64,000 bases of DNA, from NCBI GenBank assembly GCA_034336665.1, contig CM067572.1, positions 675,786 to 739,785 of the forward strand. The letters are read 5' to 3'. Shown here in pieces: positions 45,301 to 56,774 of the stretch (position 1 is the stretch's first letter; each line of letters begins with the position of its first letter). Both the position numbers and the translations under genes were made by a program. The notes under the pieces are model-generated. The model saw only the letters and a list, made by a program, of their open reading frames with translations, was not told the DNA's origin and did no database searches. The DNA comes from Luscinia megarhynchos (Eukaryota > Chordata > Aves > Passeriformes > Turdidae).

Positions 45301-48184
45301 AAAAGAAGGAATTGCTGCTTTACCTGCCGAGGGTTCCTCTCGGATTTGCTGCGGCACCACTCCCAGTCTGAGAGCTCTGGGCTGTGGCTCTCCTGGCGGG
45401 GCAGCCTCCACTCTGGCCCCTCAGGGAGCTCTGCTGGGGGGCAGCCCGTGCCCCCCCGGCCCTGGCAGGGGCGTGGGGGGCCTGTCCCCGTGCCCCCCCG
45501 GCCCTGTCCCGCTGCCAGGGCCGTGCCAGGGCCCCGCTGCTGGCAGCCTGGGCTCAGCAGGCTGTGGCAGGACAGGGAGTCACCCTCCCTGCTGGGCTGG
45601 GGAGCCTTCTTCCTGGCATATCCTGTAGATTCCAGAGCCTTGCTGGAAAGGACAGGTTGAACTCAAAACCGCTGCGCTTGGCTAAGCAAGAAGGAAAGAA
45701 ACTGTGTCAGGAGTTGAGACCAAAAAGGGAAATGAGATTACAAACACAATGCAAATGACATGCTAAAACATGGAATAAATTATCCAGCTCCTGCTAGATA
45801 ATTGGAGGCAATTTTCCCTCCACAAAAAAACGGAATTGTTGAGAAGAAAGACTTCTGAGAAGGAGCTGCCTTCCAGATGAACTGCAGTCGTTCTCTCTGG
45901 GAAAGTGGCTAAAAGGGCAGCAGGGGCAGCACAAGCAATTCTGCACCTGGATAATGTGTTTAAAGCAAGTGAAAGCCATGCACTGAGATGGCTTTTCTCT
46001 AAGATTCTGGAGATCTTTTTCCCTGAACAAGCAAGGACTGTCAGGAATTCGTCCACTGATGGTAGAGGATTTTCACTCCAGAGAATGGGAAACAACTCCC
46101 ACATCCTCATAAATATTTAGCTCTTAACATTTGCATCTGAGACCAGATGATCCCTGTGACCCATTCTGTTCCTCCAGCTATTTTTACATAGAGCCCAGGG
46201 AAAACCAGGGCCAGGGAAGGTCTGGCAAGCTGTGGCACACCAAGGCAGCCCTTCCACACTTACTTTTGGCATGTTGTGAAGACACTGCAGAGGAGTTGCT
46301 CCTGCAGTTGATGATGCAGCCGCAGGGCAGGTGCAGCCAGTGCTGGGACAGGACAAACACCGGGGTGACTGTGGCAGCCAGCACGGTCAGCAGGAAGCTC
46401 AGGGTCTCAAAGGAGAGGCTCTGCAGCCCAGTGGTGTACTGGACAGCCATCTGTATCTGAAAGGCAGAGCATTTTGAAATTTAAATCACTTTGGGCACAT
46501 GAGAGGCTTCCAGGAACAAAGAGAACATCTTGCTATGAGCATGCCACCGCTGTAGGACACAGATTGTCACTAGTGTTTGCTGAGGACAACAGCTCTGCCT
46601 CTAACAGACAGCAGAGAAACGTGCTGACTGCCCTCCTCTCACGCTGCATTTTTTAGAAAAACCCTCTCTGAAGCTAACTGGACACTGAGCAGCACTGAGC
46701 AGCTCCCAGTGCAGCCAGTCCCATGGGCACCGAGGAGCCCCAGCCCCACACCCAGACAGGGGTAAGTGCCCCAGAGTGCTGCTGTTCCTGTTCCCAGCAG
46801 AGCCCTTTCTCAGGTTCCTGTTCCCAAACTCACACACATGCTCTCCCTCCCGCCCCAGCACTACAGAGTTTACAAACGTGCAACCAAACTGCATTTTTCT
46901 ACCAAACTCCTAGTTTTTAACCCAAAGGATGTGTCAGAGGATAGGACAGAGGGGTTCTTAGCTCAATTCCCAGCCCCAGGATGCTGAGCAAACGCTGTCC
47001 CACAGCTGGAACTGCCCCTGTATTCACACGACATGAATGAGGTGATGAGAGAGTGTCAGAGTGATGAACCCGGCTCTGCACAGCCGCTGGGCACAGTTAA
47101 ACTCCTGCAGCGGCACAGAGCTGCTGGGGAGGGCTCCTGCTGGCACAACTGCACCGCGAGGTACAACTGCAGTGGGCACTGTTCATCTGTTTCCACCCAT
47201 GGCCCACGGTGACATCCCACTGAAATGGACGTGAGCGTTGGAAAGTGAAGCCATCTGAGAATTTACCATCATGGGGAGCCAGAGAAGGACTTTGGTCAGT
47301 GCCAGGATCAGCGAGAATCGTTTCTGGGCAATGCCCACCGCGAAGCTCCTGCTCTGTGTGCTGCTCTCAGCCACGCCCTTCCCAAAATCTGCCTGCGAGT
47401 TTTGGAACGGCTGCGGGGTTTTGTCCCCAGGCTCCAGCAGTGCGAGGGGAGGGGCAGCAGCCCCGCAGCCCCGCGGTGTCCCGGGGCAGGTGAGGGCTCC
47501 GGAGCCCTGCAGGCGCTCGGGGTGCAGGTGCTGGGGCTCACCTGAGCACAGCAGCCGCGGGGTGAGGGGAACAGCCAGCACCGCCAGCAGGGAGAAGCAC
47601 AGCGAGTACACGAGGAGCACGAACAGGATGTAGGAGCTGGCACAGTCGGCGAAGCAGCCCCAGACCGTGGGGATGTACCTGCCCCAGCCACAGAGAGGCA
47701 AAATGCACAGCAGCAAACTGACGGTCCAGATGGTGAGGATGGCCCACAGCACGCTCACACGGCGCTTGGAGGAGCTGCAGCTCGTGCTGGAGGTGTAGAA
47801 GTTGTAAGAAACTATGAGAGACCCTTTCAGGTTGCTAGAGATGCCCTGGAATAAGTAGATAAACGCTGAGGTGGTGCACAGAGGCTGGGGGAGGACTTCG
47901 CTTGACCACTGCGAGAGCATGAAAATAATCACTGGCACGACGCTGATCAGATCATCTGCTGCCAAAGAGGTCACAATCATCGAAACCGTGGTTTTGTTCT
48001 GCAGTTTCAGCAGCGAAACCAGCGAATAAATGCTGCCCAGAAGCGCTGGGAGTGCAATGGCAAAAGTCAAGCAGAACAGAAAGACATTCCAAGTTCTCTG
48101 CTCGCTGGGTTTGTCCATAACGCTGTGGTTCTCAGTGAAGAAGCTCGTCCCATTGAGTGACAAATTACCAGGAGTCACCGACAT
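38776..48184 (-). CDS. GPR149: GPR149 orphan receptor, 4 exons, exon 3 frame-broken
   Basis: Seven-transmembrane orphan receptor of the rhodopsin-like superfamily. In mammals it is expressed in brain and oocyte; its ligand is unknown, and it lacks a normal DRY motif. Exons 48184-47267, 46456-46264, 45681-45324 and 39369-38776 match the four-exon layout of the human gene. Exon 1 (306 codons) carries the N-terminus with N-glycosylation sequons and TM1-6; exon 2 carries TM7 and a CGCIINCR palmitoylation-type motif; exons 3-4 carry the long tail. The second ATG of the frame (48184) is chosen because MSVTPGNLS lines up with the mammalian start. Exon 3 starts in one frame and ends two frames away (net +2), so as read the protein stops early. 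Exon 4 is open and well conserved, which argues for recent loss or for sequence error in a GC homopolymer-rich stretch. Confidence 0.93.
38791..38828. repeat. Hexanucleotide repeat in GPR149 coding sequence
   Basis: CCGCTC repeated six times on the + strand, encoding six Glu-Arg pairs near the receptor C-terminus. Confidence 0.95.
39389..40672. repeat. CCAT tetranucleotide array in GPR149 intron 3
   Basis: About 1.28 kb of (CATC)n mixed with CATCAT and CGTC variants. It reaches to about 20 bases from the acceptor of GPR149 exon 4. Long open frames in it are repeat artefacts. Confidence 0.98.
43787..43903. repeat. 28-base tandem repeat, GPR149 intron 3
   Basis: Four copies of AGAACCCCTGTATTTATGGA plus CTCTCAGA, the first and last diverged. 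Confidence 0.9.
44862..44928 (+). mobile_element. Short CR1 LINE 3' fragment, GPR149 intron 3
   Basis: GCTTGGAGCAGGTTGGATTA, then GGTGACTTCCAGAGATCCCT and TCCAGCCT, matches the sense 3' end of CR1 elements. About 65 bases remain. Confidence 0.75.
45324..45681 (-). pseudogene. GPR149: GPR149 exon 3, disrupted reading frame
   Basis: Acceptor GCTTAG and donor GTAAAG are intact. Homology begins in one frame ([11 protein letters not shown]), moves to the next after an extra C at about 45646 ([13 protein letters not shown]) and finishes in the third ([20 protein letters not shown], then [12 protein letters not shown]). In-frame reading from exon 2 meets TGA at 45556-45554. Between the homologous ends is a GC-rich stretch with a 41-base imperfect duplication and C7 runs. 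The 358-base length is not compatible with the flanking phases. Either a real lesion or a sequence error. Confidence 0.8.
46264..46456 (-). CDS. GPR149: GPR149 exon 2 (TM7)
   Basis: 64 codons plus one base: [20 protein letters not shown], then [18 protein letters not shown] (TM7, with no NPxxY), then [11 protein letters not shown], a cysteine-rich juxtamembrane segment. Acceptor TTTCAG, donor GTAAGT. Confidence 0.95.
47267..48184 (-). CDS. GPR149: GPR149 exon 1 (start, TM1-6)
   Basis: 306 codons, phase 0. Starts [16 protein letters not shown] with NLS and NGT glycosylation sequons. Hydrophobic helices follow: [20 protein letters not shown] (TM1), a [16 protein letters not shown] region (TM2), [19 protein letters not shown] (TM4), [20 protein letters not shown] (TM5) and [17 protein letters not shown] (TM6). 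SYNFYT stands where DRY is expected. An upstream in-frame ATG at 48196 would add MPRT. Donor GTAAAT. Confidence 0.95.
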
Positions 48185-48589
48185 TGTCCTGGGCATTTTT
48201 TTCTTTGCCTTCTCACTGACTCTGCAAGTTTTGACCAGCTGAAACCAGAACTGTCAGCTCCACATGACAAGTTTCTTTGTTTTCCTAGACTCTCTTTTGC
48301 GGCATTTGATGAAGAAATATTCAGGTGGCAGCAGCCCTACTCACGCTCTCAAAAAGCCAGGCAACAATGAAGTAGCGAAGGTGCTGAAAAAAAAAAATGG
48401 AATTCTTCCAAATCGCTGCCGTGCTGGCAGGTGGTGAAGGAGGGCAGCTCAGGTGCCCACATGGCATTGCCGCTGGCACGGGGCTGGAGGCAGCAGGGCT
48501 CGGGCAGAGCTCGGGCTGTGCGGCTCGGGCACGCACATGGCAGGCGGGATGCCGGAGCCCCTGGGGCAGGCGGCGCGGGGAGCCGGGGT

Positions 48590-48775
48590 GCTGCCGGGCT
48601 GATGCTGGGATGCTGCCGGGATGGTGCTGAGATATTGCCGCGATTTCTCCGGGATGCTGCCGGGATGATGCTGGGATGCTGCCGAGGTGATACCGGGATA
48701 ATGCCGGATTTCTCCGGGATGCTGCCGGGATTTCTCCGGGATTTCGCCGGGATTTCGCCGGGGTGCTGCCAGCCC
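48590..48775. repeat. GC-rich minisatellite upstream of GPR149
   Basis: Irregular 13-26-base units, GATGCTGCCGGGATGATGCT and CGGGATTTCTCCGGGAT. Confidence 0.88.
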
Positions 48776-48929
48776 CGGCTCGCCCGGCTGCAGCGGCAGC
48801 CCCGAGCAGTGTCCCCGCTAAGCCACACCTCCGGGCCAGCACCGAATCCAATGCAGACACCGCGAGCTGATGTCAGCCCAGGATGTCATTCCCGTAAGTG
48901 CCGAGCCGCTCCCGGGCTCCGCAGGGCTG

Positions 48930-49240
48930 GGACGGATGCTCGTGTTCCTGGGTGGGGGATGCAGGAGGGCTCTGCCCTGCCCCGCAGCGCTCCCATCCCA
49001 CACGGACCCAGGGATGCTCGTGTTCCTGGGTGAGGGATGCAGGAGGCTCTGCCCTGCCCTGCAGCGCTCCCATCCCACACGGGCACACGGATGCTCCTGT
49101 TCCTGGGTGAGGGATGCAGGAGGCTCTGCCCTGCCCTGCAACGCTCCCATCCCACACGGGCACACGGATGCTCCTGTTCCTGGGTGAGGGATGCAGGAGG
49201 CTCTGCCCCGCCCCGCCCTGCCCCGCAGCGCTCCCATCCC
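48930..49240. repeat. 77-base minisatellite upstream of GPR149, 4 copies
   Basis: Units start GGATGCTCGTGTTCCTGG at about 48933, 49012, 49089 and 49166. Each contains CCTGCCCTGCAG and GGGTGAGGG. Confidence 0.95.
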
Positions 49241-49399
49241 GCTCGGACGCTCCCGGACACGCTCAGGGCTCCCTTCGGGAAGCTGTGCGAGCCCGCTGCC
49301 ATCTGCCGGTGCTCGCCGAGCTCAGCCTGGGCTCCGGAAACTTTCATTCCCCGCACGACCCCGAGCCGAGCCTGGCCGGGCTGAAAAGCTGCTCCGCTG

Positions 49400-51639
49400 T
49401 ACCCTGAGCCGTCACAGCCCCCTGCCCTGGCGGCGAGCAGCACCGACTTGGCGAGTTCCCCCAGGATCCCTCCTCCTCACACATCTCCCTGCCCTCTGCA
49501 GCTTTCTGACCGCGGGCAGAGCATCCATCCTGTGCCTCCTGTTTGTGTTTGGAAGGAAATGTTCATCAGTGCTCTTGGGAAGAAAGGCACTTTCTATTGC
49601 CTTGCCCATTCAAGGCGGGTGACGTTTTATTCAGTTTGTCTTCTCACACAGTGTATCTGTGATCTGAACTGAGCCTTGCCACTCTCTGTGGCAGCTTTTA
49701 TCAAAACTTACACGCTGGTGAGATCTCCTCCAGTTATCACTGCCCCCGTGTCCTGAATTTTGTAAAGAAACAGGGCTAGAACGGAACAGCACAGCTCTGC
49801 CAGAAAGGCACAGGGAATGGGGGTGCAGAAGGCTGGAGACAGGAGCAGCCCCTTGTGTGTGTCCTGGCAGGGCTGTGCCAGCAGGCAGGAAGCTGCAGAT
49901 TCCTCAGTGCCGGTTCTTTCCTCCTCTGCCATCAGATGATGGGAGGTCCCAACACCAGAACTGTCCTTCAGTGCACAGGGATTTATTCCTTATCCTGCTG
50001 TGAACTCTCCTCGCTCAGGAATGGTCCCAAAGGGAAGATCCATCGAGGTGGGGCCTCCCCTCTGACCTCCCCTCACACAGAGCCCAGCAGGCAGGGAGTG
50101 GAACTCATGGAGCAGCATGAGGGCAGTGATTTGGGGTTTGTCTCTGAAGCAGCAGCAGAACAGCTGTAACCCCGTGTGCCAGTGAGGTCACACCCATCAC
50201 TGAGCAAACCCAGCCGTGCCACGCTGCTCAGGAGCCTCTCCTGCTCTGGAGGCTCCAAAATGTCTGTGGCACCTTGGAGAGGAAACCAATTACTGTTGTG
50301 CAGTCTGTAACACCACACCACTGTGGGAAACTGCACGGGGGGGTTAAATGTAGAATCCAGACTGCTGAAGAAAGATTATCCCTTTCTGAAGGGAGGGAAT
50401 AAAAAAAGAAGATGACATATGCTCGGAGTGACCAAGCTGTGACCCCATCTGGAGGCAGCAGAAAATCAGCTGTGTATGAGGAACTTTCTCCAATAATGAT
50501 AAAATTAATGGCTGCAAGAGCCATGTGTAAAAGTGCACATTTCCCTGCCTGCTGTGCATTCCCAAGAGCTCTGCTGCGGGTTGGCTCAGCCCTTCATTGC
50601 TCCATCTTCACTTCCCCATCACCTTCTCTCCAAGGAAGGCAGAGGGAGCAGATCAGGAAATTCAGCCCCAGGATCCGTGATCAAATCGAGTTTTAATGAC
50701 AGACTGAAAGCTCTGGAACCAAAATCTGCCTCTAGAGGAGCAGGAGCTTGTGTGAGAACAGCACTGGCTAGCACTGCTCTTACCTCCACCCTGCCTTGGA
50801 TGGGGACCCAGCAGGGCTGCAGCAGCTGGGATTGCTGCAATCTGGGATTGCCCAGAGTCCCAGGGGGTCTGAGCAAGGAATGCTCAGGGAACAACACCCA
50901 CAGGACAAAGCTCTGCCTGGGGATGTACCTGGAGCTTTCAGGTTGGGAACATGTGGGATATTGAAAGATCCATCCAGGAAGGAAGTGCAGAGCTGTGCCA
51001 CTGACACCAAGCACTTATTAATGATTCCAGTCAAGAGAAAGAACTCATGAATATTTTAACGAGATTGTGAGGGGAACCTCCCAAAGACAATAAAATCACA
51101 CTTAGCAAAGAGCCTTTCAGCTGCAGGGGCAGTTCCAGCCTCTCTGATCTGCACTTTCTGCCAGGGGCTGAAGCCAGGCTTGGTGCCAGCACGAGCTGGA
51201 CAGGGCAGCAGGACACCAGGGGCTGTGGAAAGCCTGGCCATAAACATCTTTCTTCATCAGCCTAGATGGAAACCATGGCTCACCGCCTCAGAGATGGAAG
51301 TTTCAGAGAAAGGTAAAAGAAATAATGCTTGAGAAGGAGCCAGAGTATTTCCAAACTCTGAATCTTTTCAATTTGTGTGCTTATCTTATTCCCTGGGGCT
51401 GGTGACAAACGGGACTCTGTGTTCACAGGGAAGTGGAGTCTCCATCTGTGTCACTGTTGGTAAAGAGCCATCACTGGGGACCCCCAGCCCCTCACCCTGG
51501 GGACCCCCATCCCCTCCAAGGGAGCCCCAGCCCCTCCTGTGAGCATTACCTGGGGACCAAGAGGGGCCCAAGTGCTTCTGCCCTGCAGATTCCAGAGCAG
51601 AGTGGTCTGTGCTCCTCACCACAGCATGGCTGCAACTCT
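49400..51639. other. Intergenic sequence, nothing recognised
   Basis: Unique-looking sequence with no conserved exon, RNA gene or mobile element seen. Short open frames lack splice support or recognisable protein. Confidence 0.6.
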
Positions 51640-51965
51640 ATTTTATTTTATTTTATTTTATTTTATTTTATTTTATTTTATTTTATTTTATTTTATTTTA
51701 TTTTATTTTATTTTATTTTATTTTATTTCATTTCATTTCATTTCATTTCATCTATTCTATTTTATTTCTATTCTATTCTATTCTATTCTATTCTATTCTA
51801 TTCTATTCTATTCTATTCTATTCTATTCTACTCTATTCTATTCTATTCTATTCTATTCTATTCTATTCTATTCTATTCTATTCTATTCTATTCTATTCTA
51901 TTCTATTCTATTCTATTCTATTCTATTCTATTCTATTCTACTCTATTCTATTCTATTCTATTCTA
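51640..51965. repeat. Pentanucleotide array TTTTA / TTTCA / TTCTA
   Basis: 17 copies of TTTTA (51641-51725), five of TTTCA (51726-51750), a short mixed link, then about 39 copies of TTCTA to 51965 with two ACTCTA interruptions about 110 bases apart. Confidence 0.98.
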
Positions 51966-52228
51966 TCAAATATCTCCCACATACATTAACAAGTGTGACT
52001 GCCATCTCCTGGGTTTCTGCAGACTCCTGGATTGTGCTGGGAAGAGCTGAGGAGATGAGACCTGAGCCTCAGCAGCCCCTTCCACAGCATTTGCTTTGCA
52101 GAACATGAACTTATGAAATATGCATGTGCTGAGAGGTGATTAGGATGCAATTCCTCATTTTGATTAAAATGCTTCTTCCTTTATGGGTACTGAGCTTCAC
52201 AGAACAGCCTGATTTGTATGCTTACAAA

Positions 52229-52403
52229 TGTATTATATTATATTATATTATATTATATTATATTATATTATATTATATTATATTATATTATATTATATTA
52301 TATTATATTATATTATATTATATTATATTATATTATATTATATTATATTATATTATATTATATTATATTATATTATATTATATTATATTATATTATATTA
52401 TAT
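52229..52403. repeat. Pentanucleotide array TATTA
   Basis: About 34 almost perfect TATTA units. Confidence 0.98.
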
Positions 52404-54012
52404 GTATAGGAGTTTTGTGGGGGTTTTTTACAAACTAAATTTAACTTCACTGTTATGCGTGCAAAAATGAATGCAAATATGCAACTTTCTTTAGCTTACA
52501 GTTATTAACCTGAGAGATAAACTGTCAAGTCCAAGCCCAAAATGATGACTTTATTTTTGGGGTGGGGTGCTGGCATTGTTTTCAATCACCTGGACCCCTT
52601 ATTTTTTTCCCCAGGATTACACACCCAGATGCTGCCAGATGCATTGAGCCTGGAAAAGTTAGACTGTTAGTTTAACTGTTAGACCTGAGCCTGAGTTAGA
52701 TAATCCCATTTTCAGTATCCCATCAAAAGCATTTACTACTGAATTCCTGAAGTTAAGATCTGTAAAAAATTTCATAAACTAGAGAAAATTGAAACTCATT
52801 TGGAGTAAGCTGCATTAGATGGCAAAATGGGCCTTTCTCTCTCACAAATGGCAGAAAACAAGCCTTGGGGGTCAGAAGAGAGATTTATGTCATAGGAAAA
52901 GGTGCAGTAATTTTGTTTTCCTGGCCATTTTACCAGTGCTTTTATTACAGATTTTGTATTATTCACTCCTGTGCCAGCGCTCCACCAGGGCCTGACAACA
53001 TCCAGCAGCACGGTGTTCTGAAATTGAGCTGGCTCCTGAATCAGATTCTGTTATTATTTTAATGTCTCATATATCAGTGCTTCTGGAAGAGCTGCCAGAA
53101 GCCTTTTCACACCGACGATATCCCTGGTCTTTGAGCCCCTAACAGTGTCCTGCCTGCTGTCCTGTTTGGAGACAGCCAAGGTCCTGTTTCTCTGACAATG
53201 CCCAGCCTCCCTTCAGCCCTCAATTTCAATCACAAACAGGACAAAGCTCTTCAGGCAATGTTCTGGTGTCACTCACTGGGTGTCTCTAACCTTCAGCAGC
53301 AGGCACTGGCAGAACTGGGAGCTGGTTGAGTTTGGCACAGCTCCTTGCTCAATGAGAGCACATCTCTCAAACCCCCCAAATCTGTTCCAACAGAAGGAGT
53401 TACTGAATAATTCCCACAAGAAAACCTCTGCCAGTGCCAGGATCCTCCACTCCAGTTTGCCTGGTGAGAAGAGAATTCATGGGAGTAACTGTGATTTCAT
53501 TCACCTCTCTCCAGTGAGACATTAATGAGTTTTTTATTCTCAGAACTGTTCCACCCTTTATTTCCTGGCAGATTTGAATGAGGACGGCAGCAAAGGTCAC
53601 CATGACAATGGTGACTGTGAACTGCCTAAGCACAGGATGGATTTAGCACTGAGCATTGCCAAGGCTACTTACAGGTGTAGTAGGAATCCTAAATGCCTGC
53701 TTATCTCCCATTGAAAAAATTCCAATCAAACAGCAAATCATGACCTTGGGCACTCAATGCAAGTGCAGCACTGCAGCCACGAGCAGACAGCAAACACTGC
53801 TCTGTATAAATGTTAGGAAGACATTTAAGAGAAAAGACATTGAAACAGAAAAAGGAAACAAAATGACTAAGCCAAATTCTGGTGGAAATTATACCACAAT
53901 AAAAAAAAACTGGAGTCAGTGGCTTCCCAAAGGCACAGGAAATGGCAGATGCTGTCCCACAGGAGCTGCAGGTGGAAGGAGAGAGGAAGATCTGCAATGA
54001 GCCAAGGCTGGT

Positions 54013-54049
<37 letters not shown>

Positions 54050-56774
54050 GAGGGCTGTGCCTGCTGGAGGAGCTGATTCTCCCGTGGCTGATGGCCAGCA
54101 GTGCCACGCTGATGGCACAGGGATCTCACTGCTCCCCAGAGCTGCACTCAGGGTGTGCACACGGCAGGGAGGGAGGGAGCTCCACACTGCCTGCTCCCCC
54201 CCACTCCCTGCCAGCAAAACCCACGGCAGGAAAATCCCATTTCCACCATGTGCTGAGAAAAACTGCCACAGAGATCCTTCACCCATTCACTGTGCTCCCA
54301 GGAGAAAACCAGAAATTCACCCTGCCTTTACAAACTGCATTCTCCAAGCTCAAGAATAAAATGACTGTCCTTACATCATGGGCAGGAAACAATGAAGTCA
54401 TTTCCATGGGTATTTCCTCCTGGCCTTGCTGCTCACGTGCTGGGTGGGAGCAGGCAGGGGAGTCTCTCTCTCCATCACCACAATGCCCCAGTGAGGGCTT
54501 GGGTTAGGGGAGGTGCAATACAGGGGGAGATTTTTACTTCTTCTTAACTTCCTCCACACTCATTTTCCCGTCATGGATCATTTTTCCTGACCTGTTTCCA
54601 GATAAGAGTGCTCAGGGTGAGGGCAGAGCTGCCATGGCACATGAGGACCCTGCCACGAGGGGACAGACACTGACAACCCCACAGGGGCTGCCTGGAGCAA
54701 TGGAATCCTCTGGAACAGGGAACTGCCATCAGGAACCAGCATTTCCACCTCTGGTGTCACACCCTCCTGCTGGACGCAGAGACACCTGGACACCTTCCCA
54801 AAGCAGGAAACCTTTCCCTGCCAATCACAAACAGAAGAAGAAAGGAGCTCCCGTGGTTTTCTGTACCGTCACCTGTTCAGAAAGCCCCAGAGCCCACTCA
54901 CAGCTCCAACCAGTGCTCAGAACAAGCTGACTGCTCTGAATGGGACATTGTAGAACATAATGAACTTCCATTATTCATTCTCACCCTGAAATCTGCCTGA
55001 ACATCTGTGCTTGTTGGGATTTCAAGTGGGATTGTTCAGACAAAATTACAAAAGAATTTGCAGTGTGTGAGAGGAGGTTCTGGTATGATCAAAGGAAGAA
55101 AATCAAAGCTTCACAGGATCTCACATGACAGCACTGAAGAATCTGAACTTTCATTCTGCTCATATGCACCTCATTTCTTGCTTTCATGACTGTTCAGGAG
55201 TGCCCAGTTCATTTTCACCTGTGTAAAACCTCCCTGAGTCCAGGAAGTGAGGCTGGCACCACATGTCCAGGACACCCCAGCACTTCTCAGTAGAGGTTAA
55301 ACCAGAACAATTAAAGGAACATTAATCTCCATCACACACAGCCACCTCTGCCAAAAACTGGGATCAGTGAGGGCTGGGGAGACAGGACTGGGCTGCACTT
55401 CTGCCTTGTTCAGTCATGATGTATTGAGTTTAGTCCTTCCTGACAATCCTGAGCAGCTTTTTCTATTTTTACCTCCTCAAACACAGGATAACGTCCCCAA
55501 AACAACTTCTGGAGCCAAAGTTCAGCCCCTGGAATCAAGGAACCCAATGTCTGACAAAGCTCCCAGAACATGCAGCAATGCCAGAAAAGGCTCCCAGACC
55601 TGTATCTTGCTCTGTTAAAGCCTGGAGCAATCACTCCCAGACCTGCATCCTGTCAGGAGATATCACACTGCTGAAAGATTCCAGGGAAGTGCAGCCAACA
55701 TTCCTGCAGCCAAGGAAAGGTTTCCTCCCAGGAAAACAGTTGGAGATAGTCTTGAACTAATTATAAAAATTTGGAAGAGGCCATGAGATTTTCCAAAATA
55801 GGGAAATCCTTACTACTTAACTGAATTTATTTAGGAAATAATAAATAAACTGCCCCAAAACTAAGGGCAAAGCAAGTTGTAATTGGGAATGTGGAAGGAT
55901 TTTCCCTTTTGAAATTGCAGCCTTGCACTCCTGTGGAGCTGCTCCTGGTGCATGACCTGTTCCCAGGCTCTGGCACTGTGCAGCTCTCTCAAAGGGAGGG
56001 AGAAGGGACAGTGAATGGACACTCAGGAAAGTGCATCAGGTGTGACAAGAACCACCACAAACCATTTTCCCATTTGTCTGGATCCCTGTCCCAGTGGTGG
56101 CTGAGGAGCATCAGGTTATTGCAACATCTGTCCTTGTCTTCATGCATTGCCAGGACTCCTGGCACAGAATAGGGACCCATTTGCCAACCTGCATTTCTGA
56201 TTTGTTTTTTTTTTTCATCTCCCTTAATTACCTGTAAATTTATACTGGTGATACAACTTATCCACTCTAAATGTCTCTGTTCTTGCTCAGCTGCTTTGAG
56301 CAGAAAGCCTGGCACCAGAAATATGCAAGATAACTGCATGTACAAAGAAAAATAAATATGTATGAGTCACAAAAAACACAGCTCTTGTTCTCATGCCTGC
56401 ACTAAAAGCCAAGTTCTGCCTTCAGTCACCCCTTCAAGGGGTGAAGAAATGACAGCCAGGGTTGGGACACACCACCACTGGCTCCAATGGAGCTCACACC
56501 CATTACCATGAAGAAGTGGTAAAAATGGATGTTCCATGAAGAAGCTGCACTCCAAAGGCCTGGAGGGCAGGAATGACTGGGAAATGACAAGTAGGAATTG
56601 AGCTGAAAAAGCTGCTGTGATCAGCTGGCTGGCCAGGCACACCCACACCCAGGGACACGGGTACCTGTGACTGTCACCTGGAACTGTGCAAGTGCTGCTG
56701 GGGCAGCTCAGCAGCTCATCTCAGCACTGGGGCAGCTCAGCAGCTCGTGTCTCAGTGGGGGAAGAGTCTCAGCA
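52404..56774. other. Intergenic sequence, nothing recognised
   Basis: Apart from the small CAGGCT repeat at 54012, no coding similarity or mobile element is seen. Confidence 0.6.
54012..54052. repeat. Hexanucleotide array CAGGCT
   Basis: About six copies of CAGGCT. Confidence 0.92.

Larger units (their letters stand above)
48185..49400 (-). promoter_or_regulatory. GPR149: GPR149 GC-rich 5' region
   Basis: From the start codon outward the sequence becomes GC- and CpG-rich (about 48430-49400) and carries two tandem repeats. This is the likely promoter and 5' UTR. No TATA box or clear start site is seen. Confidence 0.5.

Noticed and set aside
48184..48196. Upstream in-frame ATG for GPR149
   Set aside because: It would add only four residues not seen in the mammalian protein; the second ATG aligns with the known start. 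It remains possible.
51433..52470. Frames encoding Leu-Phe-Tyr-Ser-Ile or Tyr-Ile-Leu repeats
   Set aside because: Direct products of TTTTA, TTCTA and TATTA arrays.
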